From Sarcocystis neurona (taxonomy: Eukaryota; Apicomplexa; Conoidasida; Eucoccidiorida; Sarcocystidae): DNA of 64,000 nt. The notes beneath the pieces are model-generated. The model did not search any database. It saw nothing but the letters and a program-made list of their open reading frames with translations, and was not told where the DNA came from. Positions 13,201 to 24,300 of the stretch are shown one piece after another. The position numbers and the translations under genes are program-made. How positions within the stretch are numbered: position 1 is the stretch's first letter; each line of letters starts with the position of its first letter. The stretch is taken from the NCBI GenBank assembly GCA_000727475.1, contig KL647289.1, positions 7,864,629 through 7,928,628 of the forward strand, given 5' to 3'.

Positions 13201-14992
13201 TTACCATTGTCTTCTGCGATGCATCGCAACATAATTTATATCTAATTCGAGCGCATGTGCATGATAGAATACGTAGTTCCCTGTCCGCAAAACGGATTCA
13301 AGTTGTCAGCAGAAGCCCAGAAAATAAATGCGTGCTGGTGGTCTGAGGCGTGTACCCTGTGCAGGCCGTGCTAATCGTAGCAGATAAGAAAATGTCGCTG
13401 GAGGTCAGCGGTGTGGGGGATGTGCTGGAGTCGCACGACGGCATTCTCGGAGTTGGATCTGGGGGTCCGTATGCTGTTGGTGAGCGCTGGATAGCTCTGA
13501 TTCTGCGCGTAGTCGTAGCATTATTGCAGCACCGGTAGTCTTGTGAATACTTGTAGTCGTCTTGATAGCGGTGCTAGTCTATGACTTCGAGTTCCACTCC
13601 TGCTGAGAGTAGAGGTCGTACTCCCTCTTTGTGGGAGTTGAGAAAGAGATTCTGTGGGAGTGAACTTCCTGGGGCTCACGAGAAGTATCGCAGCGAGCGA
13701 GTGCGAAGAAACAGGGAAAATTGCGGTGGAGAAGAACTTGTAGACGAGCAGAAGGGTGTTAGTGGCCTTAGGTGGTGACAGTACGCGCAGAAGTCGATAA
13801 TTTGACAACTTGGAACAGATGCATAGCAGGAGGACTGCACTGCACACGCGTTTATGAACGGACAGCAGTCCTATGTCTGCAGAGGCAGGGGGGTTTTAGT
13901 CTTGGCTACGCGGATCTGCGCACCAAAAGTAACACGAAGAAGTAGCCGAGTTGAGGGTCGTCGCAGAGAGCGAGCGCGATATGCTTCTGGACTTCTGCTC
14001 TGAAGTCGTCGCGAAAAAGTGTACAAGGGGTGTTTGCCCTGGTCTCATTCAGGTAGTTTATCCAGCCGCACTTCTGCGGGCACCCTGCCACACGCAGTGG
14101 TGAAGTGGCGTCCGTTGTTTAGTTGCGTGTGTCCCGTGAGGAAAGGGAAGAAGGGGCGGTTGGTGACTCACGTTGTTGCAGTGCTCCGGTAATTCGGCTT
14201 GAAGAAGTGAAAGAGTGTACGACTACGGTCCATCTGTCCGATCCGCATGTTTATGACCAAAGGTAGTGTTAAAGTCAAGCACTTCATCCGCTTGGGTAGC
14301 ATCCCCATAGCAGATTACGTGGCAACCTGCTTGAGAATGAGATGGTTCCGCCATTGACTATCTCGCAGTGTTGCGTGCGAGGCACCCGTGCAGCGGCGGC
14401 TCGTGCGCTTTTTGACGTGGACAACCTGTCGGCGCACGATATTTGCAAGCGGTCGATGACGATAGCAGCGAGTAAGCCGAATTTGACACGAGCGACTACG
14501 CATTTCATTTTCCAGACACACTCGCTTCGCGACTAGTTTGAATAGCCCCTCAAACACTTTGCAGGCCATGTTCGGCTGCATGGGGCGTCGACTGGCTAGA
14601 ACACACACCTCGTAGCCTCGCTAAACTCACCCGAAGAGGGCTGAACCGTCAACATGAGGAACACCCTGCCGACGTGTCGCGTACACTGTCGCATGACAGC
14701 GGGAGTTGATTTTCCGTGCAGATCGATTTTTGACCTTTTAGAAGTCCGAGTTTTGAGGACGACATATTGTAGCCGCTCGTGTATTACCCCAGTATCCATT
14801 CTAATTAGGACGTGGGCGTTGGTCTTGTTTCCCGTTGTGTCAGGCATGTGCTGTCACACAAATGACCAAGTCGTTTTCGAACTTCTTGAAAACGAAGCAC
14901 AAAAACGACCGCCGCTAGCAGCAGACTCGTCGGTCGAAGACAAACCTCAAGTTGCCAAAACCGAGTCTTCAGAAGACAAAGAGAAGAAATAG
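7212..14992 (+). CDS. hslV: HslV (ClpQ), mitochondrial ATP-dependent protease catalytic subunit, 7 exons
   Basis: Threonine protease subunit that, with the ATPase HslU, forms the bacterial-type protease found in mitochondria of apicomplexans. Exons: 7212-7337, 7915-7953, 10439-10565, 11780-11850, 13365-13479, 14394-14471, 14844-14992. Every intron is GT-AG, phases agree throughout, and the sum is 705 bases (234 aa). The start at 7212 gives a 30-residue leader with Lys/Arg, His and Ser and no acidic residue, a plausible mitochondrial presequence, followed by the mature ATTILCVRK start with the catalytic Thr at residue 31. GDG lies at mature positions 16-18 and Lys at mature position 33, as in the bacterial enzyme. 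Further landmarks are [23 protein letters not shown], the GSGGPYA loop and MCCHTND. A charged Lys/Glu/Ser tail of about 35 residues extends past the usual C-terminus. Introns total 7076 bases and contain microsatellites. HslU is not in the window. Confidence 0.93.
7954..10438 (+). other. hslV intron 2, microsatellite-rich
   Basis: This 2485-base intron begins gtaagg and ends in a GT-dinucleotide run plus gtgaacag. It is filled with TATA/TGTA simple repeats, a GATA/TAGA tandem tract near 9350-9470 and (GT)n at about 10395-10420, directly before the acceptor. Open frames inside it look like by-products of the repeats. I see no nested gene. Confidence 0.8.
10395..10420. repeat. (GT)n dinucleotide microsatellite
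   Basis: About 13 uninterrupted GT units lie less than 20 bases upstream of the hslV exon 3 acceptor at 10438. The run replaces the expected polypyrimidine tract, so its length might affect splicing. Confidence 0.9.
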
Positions 14993-17019
14993 ACGACGTC
15001 CCCTGTAGCGGCGGTTCTGCTGCAGGCGATAAAAGAACGTTTGTGAGTGCTGCTGGCACCTTCCCTCACGGTAACATCCCCATGCCTCTTACGCATACCT
15101 CGTGGTGCCGCAGACCACCGTCTAGTAAACCGGGTGTACTGTAAGATGCAGGAACAGGTGGTGGCGGAGCGTACTCTTCGCTGTGGTAGCCTGTGCTGGC
15201 GCAGCTGTTCTAGTTCCTGACGGATGGAATCCGGCGGCCCTTCGCGACGTCATACCAGGTGATGCTTTCGCCTTTCCCAAATATGTTCGAAGCGATTCTG
15301 GCTCCGTCTTTTGTCCAACTTGTAAAGCGAAAGCAATGAGGATTACCAATATATCCGTGCCGTGACCTCAGTTTCCACTTGATGTTCCTTAATGGGGACC
15401 TCAAAGTACCGTTATGCGTACAAAGTTACTCTCGTCGAGAACGCCGCGACTCCCGTTCTAGTGAAATGGTTGTACGAGGATCTTGCTCGTTGCTGTCATA
15501 AGCACAGTCGCTTCTTCGTGGCATGCGGCACCTTTGACGGAGGCTCCGGCGTACACGGTCATAGCTCCCTATGGGGTGCTTATTGTCACTGCTCCCAGTT
15601 TCGTATAATTTGGCTACCGTGACCTTGTGGTTCACGCATGGTTGTGCTCGCGTGGGGAGAAAGTTTCCTCTGAAACGGTCGCAAATCTCTTACAAGAAGT
15701 CCTTTTTATTTCCTATGACACGTCAAGCAATACCATGCAGGTACCAAACGGAGTGGAGTTACAAATCGACTCGCATCACTGCGTATATAGTAGTCTCAGT
15801 TGAAAAAGTGTCCCGCTAAAGTGGTGCGATGGTAAACACACATTGCTTTCATCCAGGTGGCGGCTGTGGGCCACAGCTACTTGTCAACTGATAGAGGCTG
15901 GCGAGAATTGTCTCCTGGTAAGGACAGCGGGTGAAGGAGTGTGCTGCTCAATTATCATACCTTATGAGTATCACGTCCAAAGTGCACTTGTCTTTTTCAG
16001 TGCTACACAGAGGTCAGTGGAGGTGGTGACGTCACTACTGATTAGTCTGTGTGGGTAGACGTCCATGACTGATACATCTCTAACGAAGAACTACGTTGTT
16101 ACAAGGCCATCTTTAATGTAGAGGTAGGGTCATATCATTCGAAACTCTGGTCGACTTTGAGTTACCTGATTACCAGAGTTTGTAGATGTGTTAGTTAGCT
16201 GTCGGACTAGGGGCCTACCCACCCGCGGTCGAGTTCGAGCGAGATTCTGGCCGGGGCGGCACTTCACGTGCGCCTCTTCTGGGCATCAATTATTCTCGCT
16301 TGTAAAAGCGCCCGCTAGGTGATAGCGAGAAGTGCGACTAAATCAAATGGGCGCTTCACCAGCAGGGCCTCTGCAGAATTCGCCACCGACAAAGACTCGT
16401 GTCTCCTGACCGCGTCAACCGTTCCGCACCGGCGATGTTTCGCTGTATTTTTGACTTGCTAGCTTTCAACTCACAACCGTGTTGCGCTTCCCACTTGCTG
16501 TTGATGTTAGGTGGTGCAGCCTGACGTGCTCCGCACTCCTGCTTCAAGATAATTTTCGTTGTTTATGATTAACTGCAAGCTTCTTTCACCCATCTACAAC
16601 AGAGTACACTACAATACTCAAGGCGGAGGTGACAGATTCGAGACGCACACATTTTAAAGGTGAGTGAAACGTACTGTCAGGGCTAAAGTCAAGACACACG
16701 AGTCACTGCACTATTCTACAAAACGATAGCAATCCAGACGCCTTTCACGTCTGACATTCTATTCGTTTGCCTTAGGAATATACCCACATACACGAAGCCT
16801 CTCGTTCCCCGTGGTTCAGCGGATTGTGCCGCCGACTCCCCCGACCTCCCCCTCCGCACGTGCTAGACACACTTCTCTAGCAACGGCCACTCGGCGCGTA
16901 GATCACGCGCGGTGGCCTGAATTTAGTATGCGAAAACAGCAGGACTTGTACAGCTTTAGTCTTGCACCTGTTCTACCACTGATTTTCCTTCCCGTTTTGC
17001 TATTGTTCGTGCTATTTCA
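14993..17019. other. Intergenic region between convergent hslV and the cysteine-repeat gene
   Basis: Two genes end toward each other here, so the stretch must hold both 3' ends. Short open frames exist (15183-15365, 15392-15622 and 15843-16058 on +), none recognisable or flanked by convincing splice sites. Simple repeats are nearly absent, which marks the change from the repeat-rich left part to the repeat-poor right part. Confidence 0.55.
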
Positions 17020-18924
17020 TCACTTCTTCGCTGGCTTCTTCTTATGTGGTCTCTGCGGAGGTTGCGTGACGGGCAGCTGGACGCACTCCTGCTGGTATGC
17101 CTTCTCATAGCAATCGTAAGGCACTTGCTGCGCTTCTTCCTTGAAACACGTGGCGCTCCTCTCTGTGGGGATACTGGCACACTGGATTGCTGGTTCGGTT
17201 TTGGTGCACGGATACTCTTCGACGTCCTGCACAACTGTCACGCATAAGCCCATAGTGTAAACAGGAACATTGATGCATTTCTCTTCAGTCTTGTGGTCGA
17301 AACAAGGCACCTCAACCTCGACTTCCTTTTCTTCAATGCAGGGCTCGCTGATGCTCTGCTCCACGTCTTTGCAGACTTCTTGAAATTCCTGACGCGTGCA
17401 GGCTATTTGTTCTGTTGAAAACACAGTCGCCTGGCAGACATTTCTTTGAGGACGTTTGACTTCGTAGCATCGTTCCACAAACTCCTGCTTGGGACACGGA
17501 TACGTCTCTCGCTTTGTTTCAAATCGGTACCCCTGCTTTGTCGTCTGCCGTGGTACGTCCTTACATACTTCCTCTTCTTTCTGGCTACTGCACGGAACTT
17601 CAACCGTTTTGGTAACCGGGCGCGAGCACATCTTAGGCACGGTCCTCGCTTCCATAGTGCAACTTTGGTCAGGCACTTCCTTATTACACATCTGTGTCAC
17701 TGTCTTCTCGACCGCTCGGGTGCACACTTTGGGCACTACGACTGCCACCTCCTCTGTACACGGGTAAGTCTCAATTTCTTCTGTGACCATTTCTACTAGC
17801 TGGCACTGAACGCCTTTTTTCGCAGGGCCGAGACGACGATGTTTCTTTCCAACAGGTTGGTGTGCCTTTCCTGGTTGGCATCGTTCTACGGTCGTTTTCC
17901 TGGGCACGCGACGCGAACAGGTCTTCTTAACTTGTTGCATTCTGGTCTCACTACAATCGTAGCTTTCTTCTGCAGCAATCTGTTTTGCACAGGGCTCCTG
18001 GATGAGCTTTGTCGTTGGGAAGCACTTCTTATCCCATTTGGTTTCCGGGCACGGATACTGCTCTTCAGCGTGTACAGATTTCATACACACGCCTTGCTTG
18101 GTGTGCACTTTCTTGGTGCACTGCTTTTCTGGCACGGTTTCCACGTAGTCATATGGAACAGGAATTTGCACCTCCCTTTGGCACTCGGACTCGTACTCAT
18201 GCATGTCCACCTCACACTCCATTGCCGTCTCTGTTCCCCAGCACTCGTAATCTTCTGTTGTTGCTTTCGATTCGTAGCAGGTATCGGGGACCGGGCGGGA
18301 CAGAATCTCGCAGTCTTGCACGGGTCGACTTTTGGGACACGTAGTGAGTTGCTTCTCCCTCTTCGTCTTCTTGCAGGTTTTCGTGACCGTAACAGGCATT
18401 TGGGCACACAGCTGTTGATTCTGGGGCTGGGGGCACTCGTACTGGACCTCTCGAGAGACCACACGGTAGCACACGTCTTCGGTCTCCTGCTGCGTCGCAC
18501 GACACACTTCCTCACTGCCACCGGCAGGACAGTTGTACGGGCGGCTTATGATTTCGTCTTTGTAGCACGTCTTATTCACACTGTACGGCACTTGAAAGCA
18601 CTCCGTTACCGTCTGCATCGGTAGTGGAGGAAGCGTCGTTGTAGTAGTGTAGCCTCCCTTCTTGCCGTGATAGTGTGGCTGGTAACCGGACACGTAGCCG
18701 CCTGTATTGTAGTGACCACCGCCGCCAGCATTAAACAGGTGATTTTGCGGTAGCTGTTGTTGCTCGGACCGCATACTGCTGCGGTAGTTGGCGGTCCGCT
18801 CTTGGAGCGTCTTGTGACCATGTCGACTGCCTGTGGCGCTTTGTGCTGCCACTAACAGCAGGAATAACATGAGGGCCGAAACGCTTGTCAGAGCCATCAT
18901 TCTGTCCAGACAGACGAAAACCAA
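17020..18924 (-). CDS. Secreted cysteine-repeat protein, oocyst wall protein-like
   Basis: An intronless 634-residue ORF. Met1 or, more likely, Met9/Met10 starts a hydrophobic leader (MMALTSVSALMLFLLLVAAQ) typical of a signal peptide. After a Gly/His/Tyr-rich stretch to about residue 95, the rest is a near-continuous array of a 32-residue unit with spacing C-x10-C-x11-C-x8, about 15 units with a few spacing slips mid-protein. Each unit tends to carry Tyr-Pro or Tyr-Glu before its third cysteine. The tail is Pro/Lys-rich and basic. Cryptosporidium and coccidian oocyst wall proteins (COWP/OWP) have cysteines every 10-12 residues in about 65-residue type I repeats, which equals two of these units. 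A structural role in the oocyst wall is therefore inferred; another extracellular matrix role is possible. No transmembrane segment or enzyme motif is seen. Confidence 0.85.
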   Translation of the reverse strand: MVFVCLDRMMALTSVSALMLFLLLVAAQSATGSRHGHKTLQERTANYRSSMRSEQQQLPQNHLFNAGGGGHYNTGGYVSGYQPHYHGKKGGYTTTTTLPPLPMQTVTECFQVPYSVNKTCYKDEIISRPYNCPAGGSEEVCRATQQETEDVCYRVVSREVQYECPQPQNQQLCAQMPVTVTKTCKKTKREKQLTTCPKSRPVQDCEILSRPVPDTCYESKATTEDYECWGTETAMECEVDMHEYESECQREVQIPVPYDYVETVPEKQCTKKVHTKQGVCMKSVHAEEQYPCPETKWDKKCFPTTKLIQEPCAKQIAAEESYDCSETRMQQVKKTCSRRVPRKTTVERCQPGKAHQPVGKKHRRLGPAKKGVQCQLVEMVTEEIETYPCTEEVAVVVPKVCTRAVEKTVTQMCNKEVPDQSCTMEARTVPKMCSRPVTKTVEVPCSSQKEEEVCKDVPRQTTKQGYRFETKRETYPCPKQEFVERCYEVKRPQRNVCQATVFSTEQIACTRQEFQEVCKDVEQSISEPCIEEKEVEVEVPCFDHKTEEKCINVPVYTMGLCVTVVQDVEEYPCTKTEPAIQCASIPTERSATCFKEEAQQVPYDCYEKAYQQECVQLPVTQPPQRPHKKKPAKK

Positions 18925-21345
18925 TGGATGTGGGCAGACTTCAAGTGATGGACTAAAAGACTGGCGATATGGGCAGCGCTAGATGCCGTTTGTAGCAGTC
19001 TACAATATCTGCATAATGCATATGTGGAATGCCCTTCTTTGGGTACTACGGACTTTTTGTCGGGCAACAGTACAAGCAAACAAATCTTCCTGCACACCAA
19101 ACCGCGTTTCAAGTGAAGTGCAAGGAGGCACGGAGGGCCGCCGTTACTTCCAGTGAATCCTGAAAGCACGCCTGCACATGTATATATCTACGTACGCGCA
19201 CTCAGCAGTCTGCGCGGGGCCTCTTCTGGAAGCTTACGTTCGAGTTTCCCCGCCCTCGCGAGCAAGGCATACGAGCATGTTCAGCTCCAGACATAGCGTG
19301 CGTAGATAATTCTATCGCTGTCGAACACGGCACCGCAGAGTGGGCCGCCAAAGGATATGAATTGAACAGCTGTTGAGAAGAACAAATTTCAACGATGTTG
19401 GTTACAGAATTCGTCCGTGGTACTGCTGCTGGGTGAAGGGAACAGCTGTAAAAAGTGCAGATAGTTCCCCCCCTCGACTGCAGCAGCTTCCAGCTCTGTG
19501 TACTAGCAGTTTGATATTGTGGCCAGAATCAAAAATTTCAGAAGCGCACTCATACCTCGCGCAGGTATAGTCTGGACAGCCGTGCTCAGGCGGCCGCTCT
19601 AAAGCGTATTTCATGAGAGGTATGGTTCTGCATGGGTGAGGTTCACCGCACTGGTTTGCAGGGTTGCGTCTGCCGTAGGCGGACCTCTGCTGACAATGGT
19701 GCACCTAGGCACACTACACGGCAAAGACACCACCAATGTTTCTGATTCGTAGGAGTGCCGGCAAGAAGCGTTGACGTCTCAAAATGATGCACTACACTTC
19801 TTCCTTCTCACGCCTTTGTTGTGAGGCGTGCGTCGCTACGGGTGGAGCCGCTCTACGTTCTCGTAGACCTGAGTCCTGCATTCGTCTGACTGTACGCGCC
19901 ACGAATTATTCTGCGGTGCCCAAGATTCCGATTATATGTCGCGTCCCACTGTCGCTGTGCATCGCCTCTGGATCTGCGATCATAACGCTTTGATTGCGAT
20001 TATATGTCGCGTCCCGACGCCGCTGTGCATCACCTCTCGATGTGCGATAATAACGCTTTGATTACGATTATATGTCGCGTCCCGCTGTCGGTGTGCATCG
20101 CCTCTGGATCTGCGACCACAACGCTTTTATGCTTTTCTGTAGTGAGTCAAGTGAAAACGGACACAGGATTCGCTGTAATGAATAGACGAGTGTAATTGCC
20201 AGGTCCTGTTTTCCCTGCAGCCCCTACTGAAATTCCAACCTTCGTTGGTGCACAAGTGGCGGACACGAGTTTTGAGGAAAGGGATTGGTTTTACTGCAAG
20301 AACGCGTCTGCATGTACGTCTCAGAAGTTGTTGAACAAGACTACGTGGGTGTGTAGGCGTCACCAGAAAGCCTCCTTCTGTGTTCTTTCAGAGGGCACTC
20401 CCAACCGCTTTGGTGTCCCCAGCACGGCTTGATTCTCAAAGTGATGCTTCAGCTCCTTGAACGGACTTTCTGGGCTACCCAACCGCCATGACCCCTCCAC
20501 AAGACACTACGCGTGCACACAGTCAACCGTTACAACGGACGCTGGGACCTGTTTTTACAGAAGTGCTCATGCACCTAAACTACCTGCTAGTATACTGGTT
20601 TCTCGGCGTTACGGCTCTAGGTACACCGCTGCACGTGGTGATAGTGATGTCGACCAAATCTGACACTGCACTGCAAGTCGTATGTACTTGTAGTTGGTGC
20701 CCTCCTTCAGTAAAGAGACACATTTTTGCATCTCACAGTCGTCGGCGAACTCTTCCGTTCCTGTGCGACAGGGCCACGGCTCCATGAAAACTGTGTCGCG
20801 AACACGCTGGCGGCAGTGGCGGCCCCACACACCAGCGAAAGACGGTGTCAGTAGTACAGCTCAATTAATTACGACGCTATTCGCTTGTGATGGACAAGGA
20901 GGAGATACAGGGGCAAATGAGGTGAAAGACAGGCTCGGTTGTTTTGCCACCCTCTTGCTGAACTCCTGAGCGCCACAATAGCGTTCTGGACGGAAAAGAG
21001 CGTCCAGGTCCAGGCGTGTACTTTGCTCATGTGGTACGACGCCGACCACACACATGTTTATCAACGGATCTCATGGGTCCTTCTGTACTTGAGTGTGACG
21101 ACTTCTGAAAAAACTGAGTGGCAACTCTCAGGTATGAGAAAGAGGTCAAGAGCAGGATCGGTTATATCGCGTTATGTAATGCGTAGCTCTATGCTGCGTG
21201 TTCAGACAACTTGTGTCTGATGTGAAGCCTTCGATTCAACAGCACATTTTCCAACCGCATGCAGCTGGTGAAGTGTCACTGCGTGCTATGTTAAGCGTGG
21301 GTACTGGGTTTGCTAGCCTCACGCTGCTACCAGTGCAGACGCAGG
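18925..21345. other. Divergent intergenic region
   Basis: This lies between the start of the cysteine-repeat gene (-) and the first recognised exon of the Dpy-30 gene (+), so promoters for both directions are expected. It contains the 68-bp tandem repeat. Open frames at 20196-20432 and 20457-20663 are unassigned; an upstream exon of the Dpy-30 gene could lie among them, but nothing shows it. Confidence 0.5.
19929..20132. repeat. Tandem repeat, three copies of a 68-bp unit
   Basis: The motif CGATTATATGTCGCGTCCC starts at 19929, 19997 and 20065, giving an exact 68-base period. Each copy continues through a GTGCATC-CCTCT-GATCTGCGA segment and an AACGCTTT ending, with several substitutions per copy. 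It is not triplet-based and differs from the repeats of the left 13 kb. Confidence 0.93.
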
Positions 21346-24300
21346 ATGGAACATGGCAATCAAGGGTCTTCCCGGTCCTCCGGGGGGGGCACGGGAAGGA
21401 GTGCACGGTCTAATAAGCCGTCGAGCGCTGCCTCGGAGGAAGCGCCTTCACTCGTACTGCATATTGATGTGGACAACGGCCTAACGCTGTCGTCCAATTT
21501 TGCCCGAAGTGTAGCAACAGCGGAAAGAGCATCAGTATGCCTTGAGACGGCGACTGCGAAGGAATTTGTTTCCCATTTGCTTGCTGAGTTCATGTGGGGA
21601 ACGCTTGATCCAAACGACGGCTCCTGGCTGCCAGTAAGGATCCAGTGAAAACATGGAGTACTCACGACTTGAATTGGCATCAGGAAAAGCAGATAAAAGC
21701 CTCATGTTTGAACTGCTTGTGACAGGCTTCAGCGTATTGCTCGCCGGTGTCTACCAGTAATACCAAAATTCGTCACTATCACGACACGTTGGGAAAGTAG
21801 CTCAGGGCTAACACGTGTAGGACTCCGTACACAAGTGGACACGATAGCGCTTCAGGAGGGGGGCATGGTAGGAGGGCTCCCGGCTTTTTTCCTCAGTTAC
21901 ATGATTCCGCTAGTGAACGGCCATGCACACATCTACACGTCTGTCCTTTTGTGCAAACTTGTACGCCCCCCATTAAAAAAAGCTGCACGGCCTGTGCGAG
22001 CGAGCAGGAGGGAAAACGTAAGGCAGGTAGTTCGAGACGAGAATATCAATGCCATATGCCAACGTGTGCCGCCATGGATACGATCAATGTGACTTTACAG
22101 CTCTAAACGGGAAATAGTTTTCTCCCGTGCGAACATCTCTACATCTGTTACACCGAATTCAGGGGTATGTTGACTGTTCGCTTGCTTAGCCATGACACGT
22201 GAGGAACTGCGCTTCGGTACGCTGGTGGTGTGACACGTGTGCTTGCGTCTACCCAGGTACGTACTTAGCATATCAGCGTGTCCCCGTACGCTACAAGCTG
22301 GCGTCTTATTAGGCCTGTTGGCTATCCTGGCGCTTAGGTGTTTAATTCTACGTGTAAGCGGAACGATAGGTAAAAGTATAGTATATGTTGCCTTTTGCCT
22401 GCACAGATTGAAGGAGCGCCCTCTTGCTCGCCGCCTGGTGGAGACGACAGCCTTATTACTTACGGGCAGTACCTTCGTGCGAAGCACACAGCTGAGCCTC
22501 TTCAAAACCCACAGGTGAAGGCCTCAAGCATGTGACATTCCAAATGTTGTGACACACAAATTCTTACCAAGCGGTCGAACATCAGTGAGTTGCTTGGCCG
22601 GCCGACGCGAACGATACACATATAAGTATATGCGACAGCGCCTACATAGAGAAGGCGCTACATTATCAGTGCACAGGTGAAAGCAGTCTGGCCAAAACGC
22701 TATTGTAGACTGGACCGCACAATAATGCCACCATCCACAAAACATTTGACCACGTCACCGCGTACTTTCCTTCGCGACATGCAGTTTGGGTACACAAAAA
22801 AGAAAATAAAAACTGTGGACCTTGCAGAGAAGTGCCCGCATTCAGCGGAAGCTGCGGTGCACAGACGTCACAATGAAATGTACTTTCCCGTATCGAGAAA
22901 TGTATACGCAGAGACACGTACATATCGAGAATCTAGATGTAGATGTGAACACGAGAATATCTGCGCAGAAGTGCCTAAGCGTACACATTGTCAGGTTGTC
23001 TGACACTGTCCACCCGCGCGACTCGACGCTGTCGCCATCGCGCTATGATGTTGTCAACCAGCATGTTGCATACTAAGGTCAATCCGGATTCTTGCATAAA
23101 TTCCGACGATATACCGGCCGATTTGTATCTGGGAAAACCCTGCACGTGCCTTAAAGTTTCAGTGCTTTGTTCACTTAGATGCCTCGAACACACTTGTATA
23201 CACGTCATGCGCGTACTCTTGTACAGCTTCGCGACTGAGCCAGGGTTGCACATATATGTACATGAGGTGTGTGTATGTGTACACTCTTGGAAGAGTTATT
23301 GGCTGCACCTAGTTGGCGGTGTATGTATGGCTCGTACAGTGGCGAGAAGTATACGTAACAGGATTTTCATGTAGAAGCCTGTCCGGATACACAGGTTTGC
23401 GAGAACATAAGAAAGGCACTTCAATCTTTTGGCCAGCCGCCTCTGAAGAAGAATCAAGGACAAGGGAGTGGGCAACGAAGGCCTGTTCGACCTGAAAGCA
23501 AACTGGTTTTATGTAGTGGCGAAGTAACAAATAGCAAAACACATTCAAGTGAGCGCGTCGTCGACACGCATGCACAGCTCCTGAAAAGGATGATGCTTCC
23601 TCTTACACTACGGCTGGCACTGGGGTGTGAAAAAGCAAATCCTGCCCAAAACCTTCGGCTTGACAGGAACTTTAAAGTAAGGCGGTGTCCATATCTGTGT
23701 GAAGAGGACCACTGAACTAGAGTGAGGAGACTCCTGTGCGTGTGAGAACAAAATCGGCTGTCACGAAGAGACACATGTGTGCACTCATGATAGTAGAAGT
23801 CTGTTAAAAGTCAGGTGACTGTACACAGAAGTCCGTCACAGGTAGGGGCTGGCTCGTTAACTACGGGATGTCAGAAAAAGCAAGTCCTTCTCGCGTGTGC
23901 ACTTGTCTAGACTGTACAGGACTGACACACGCGCATTCGTTTAACCGACTCCAGACAGACGACTCATTACAAGGTTCAGCTGATCAGCTGGCAGAAAGGT
24001 GCGCATATCTACCACGTTCTGATGCTGTCTACGTGTGCGTCAAACGCGTGCACGAACGGATAAGTGACACATTCGGGTACCAGTGACAATGTGTAATAGG
24101 TGTGAAGAGTGTATCGGTCTACGCGCGCATGCGGTTTCCACTAATACTAACTCCTTCAGCTTCTACTCGTGAGCTAGAGTAGATAAAAGCAGGTTCCTTC
24201 TTGTCCACTAACACACCTCAGCGTTTCTCTTCATGGCCCAGCACACTGCAGTGGATGCTAGGGTGCGTACGCCATCTTTCCCCTTGCTGTGACTGCTCAC

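Noticed and set aside
17839..18624. A 261-codon forward ORF opposite the cysteine-repeat gene
   Set aside because: It is a shadow of the antisense gene. Its Leu/Arg/His-rich composition and lack of any motif contrast with the regular cysteine metric on the reverse strand.
16200..19260. Possible tRNA gene signals (GTTCGAG-like B-box matches near 16229 and 19229)
   Set aside because: No A-box at suitable distance and no cloverleaf could be drawn by hand. A tRNAscan-SE run over the window would settle it.
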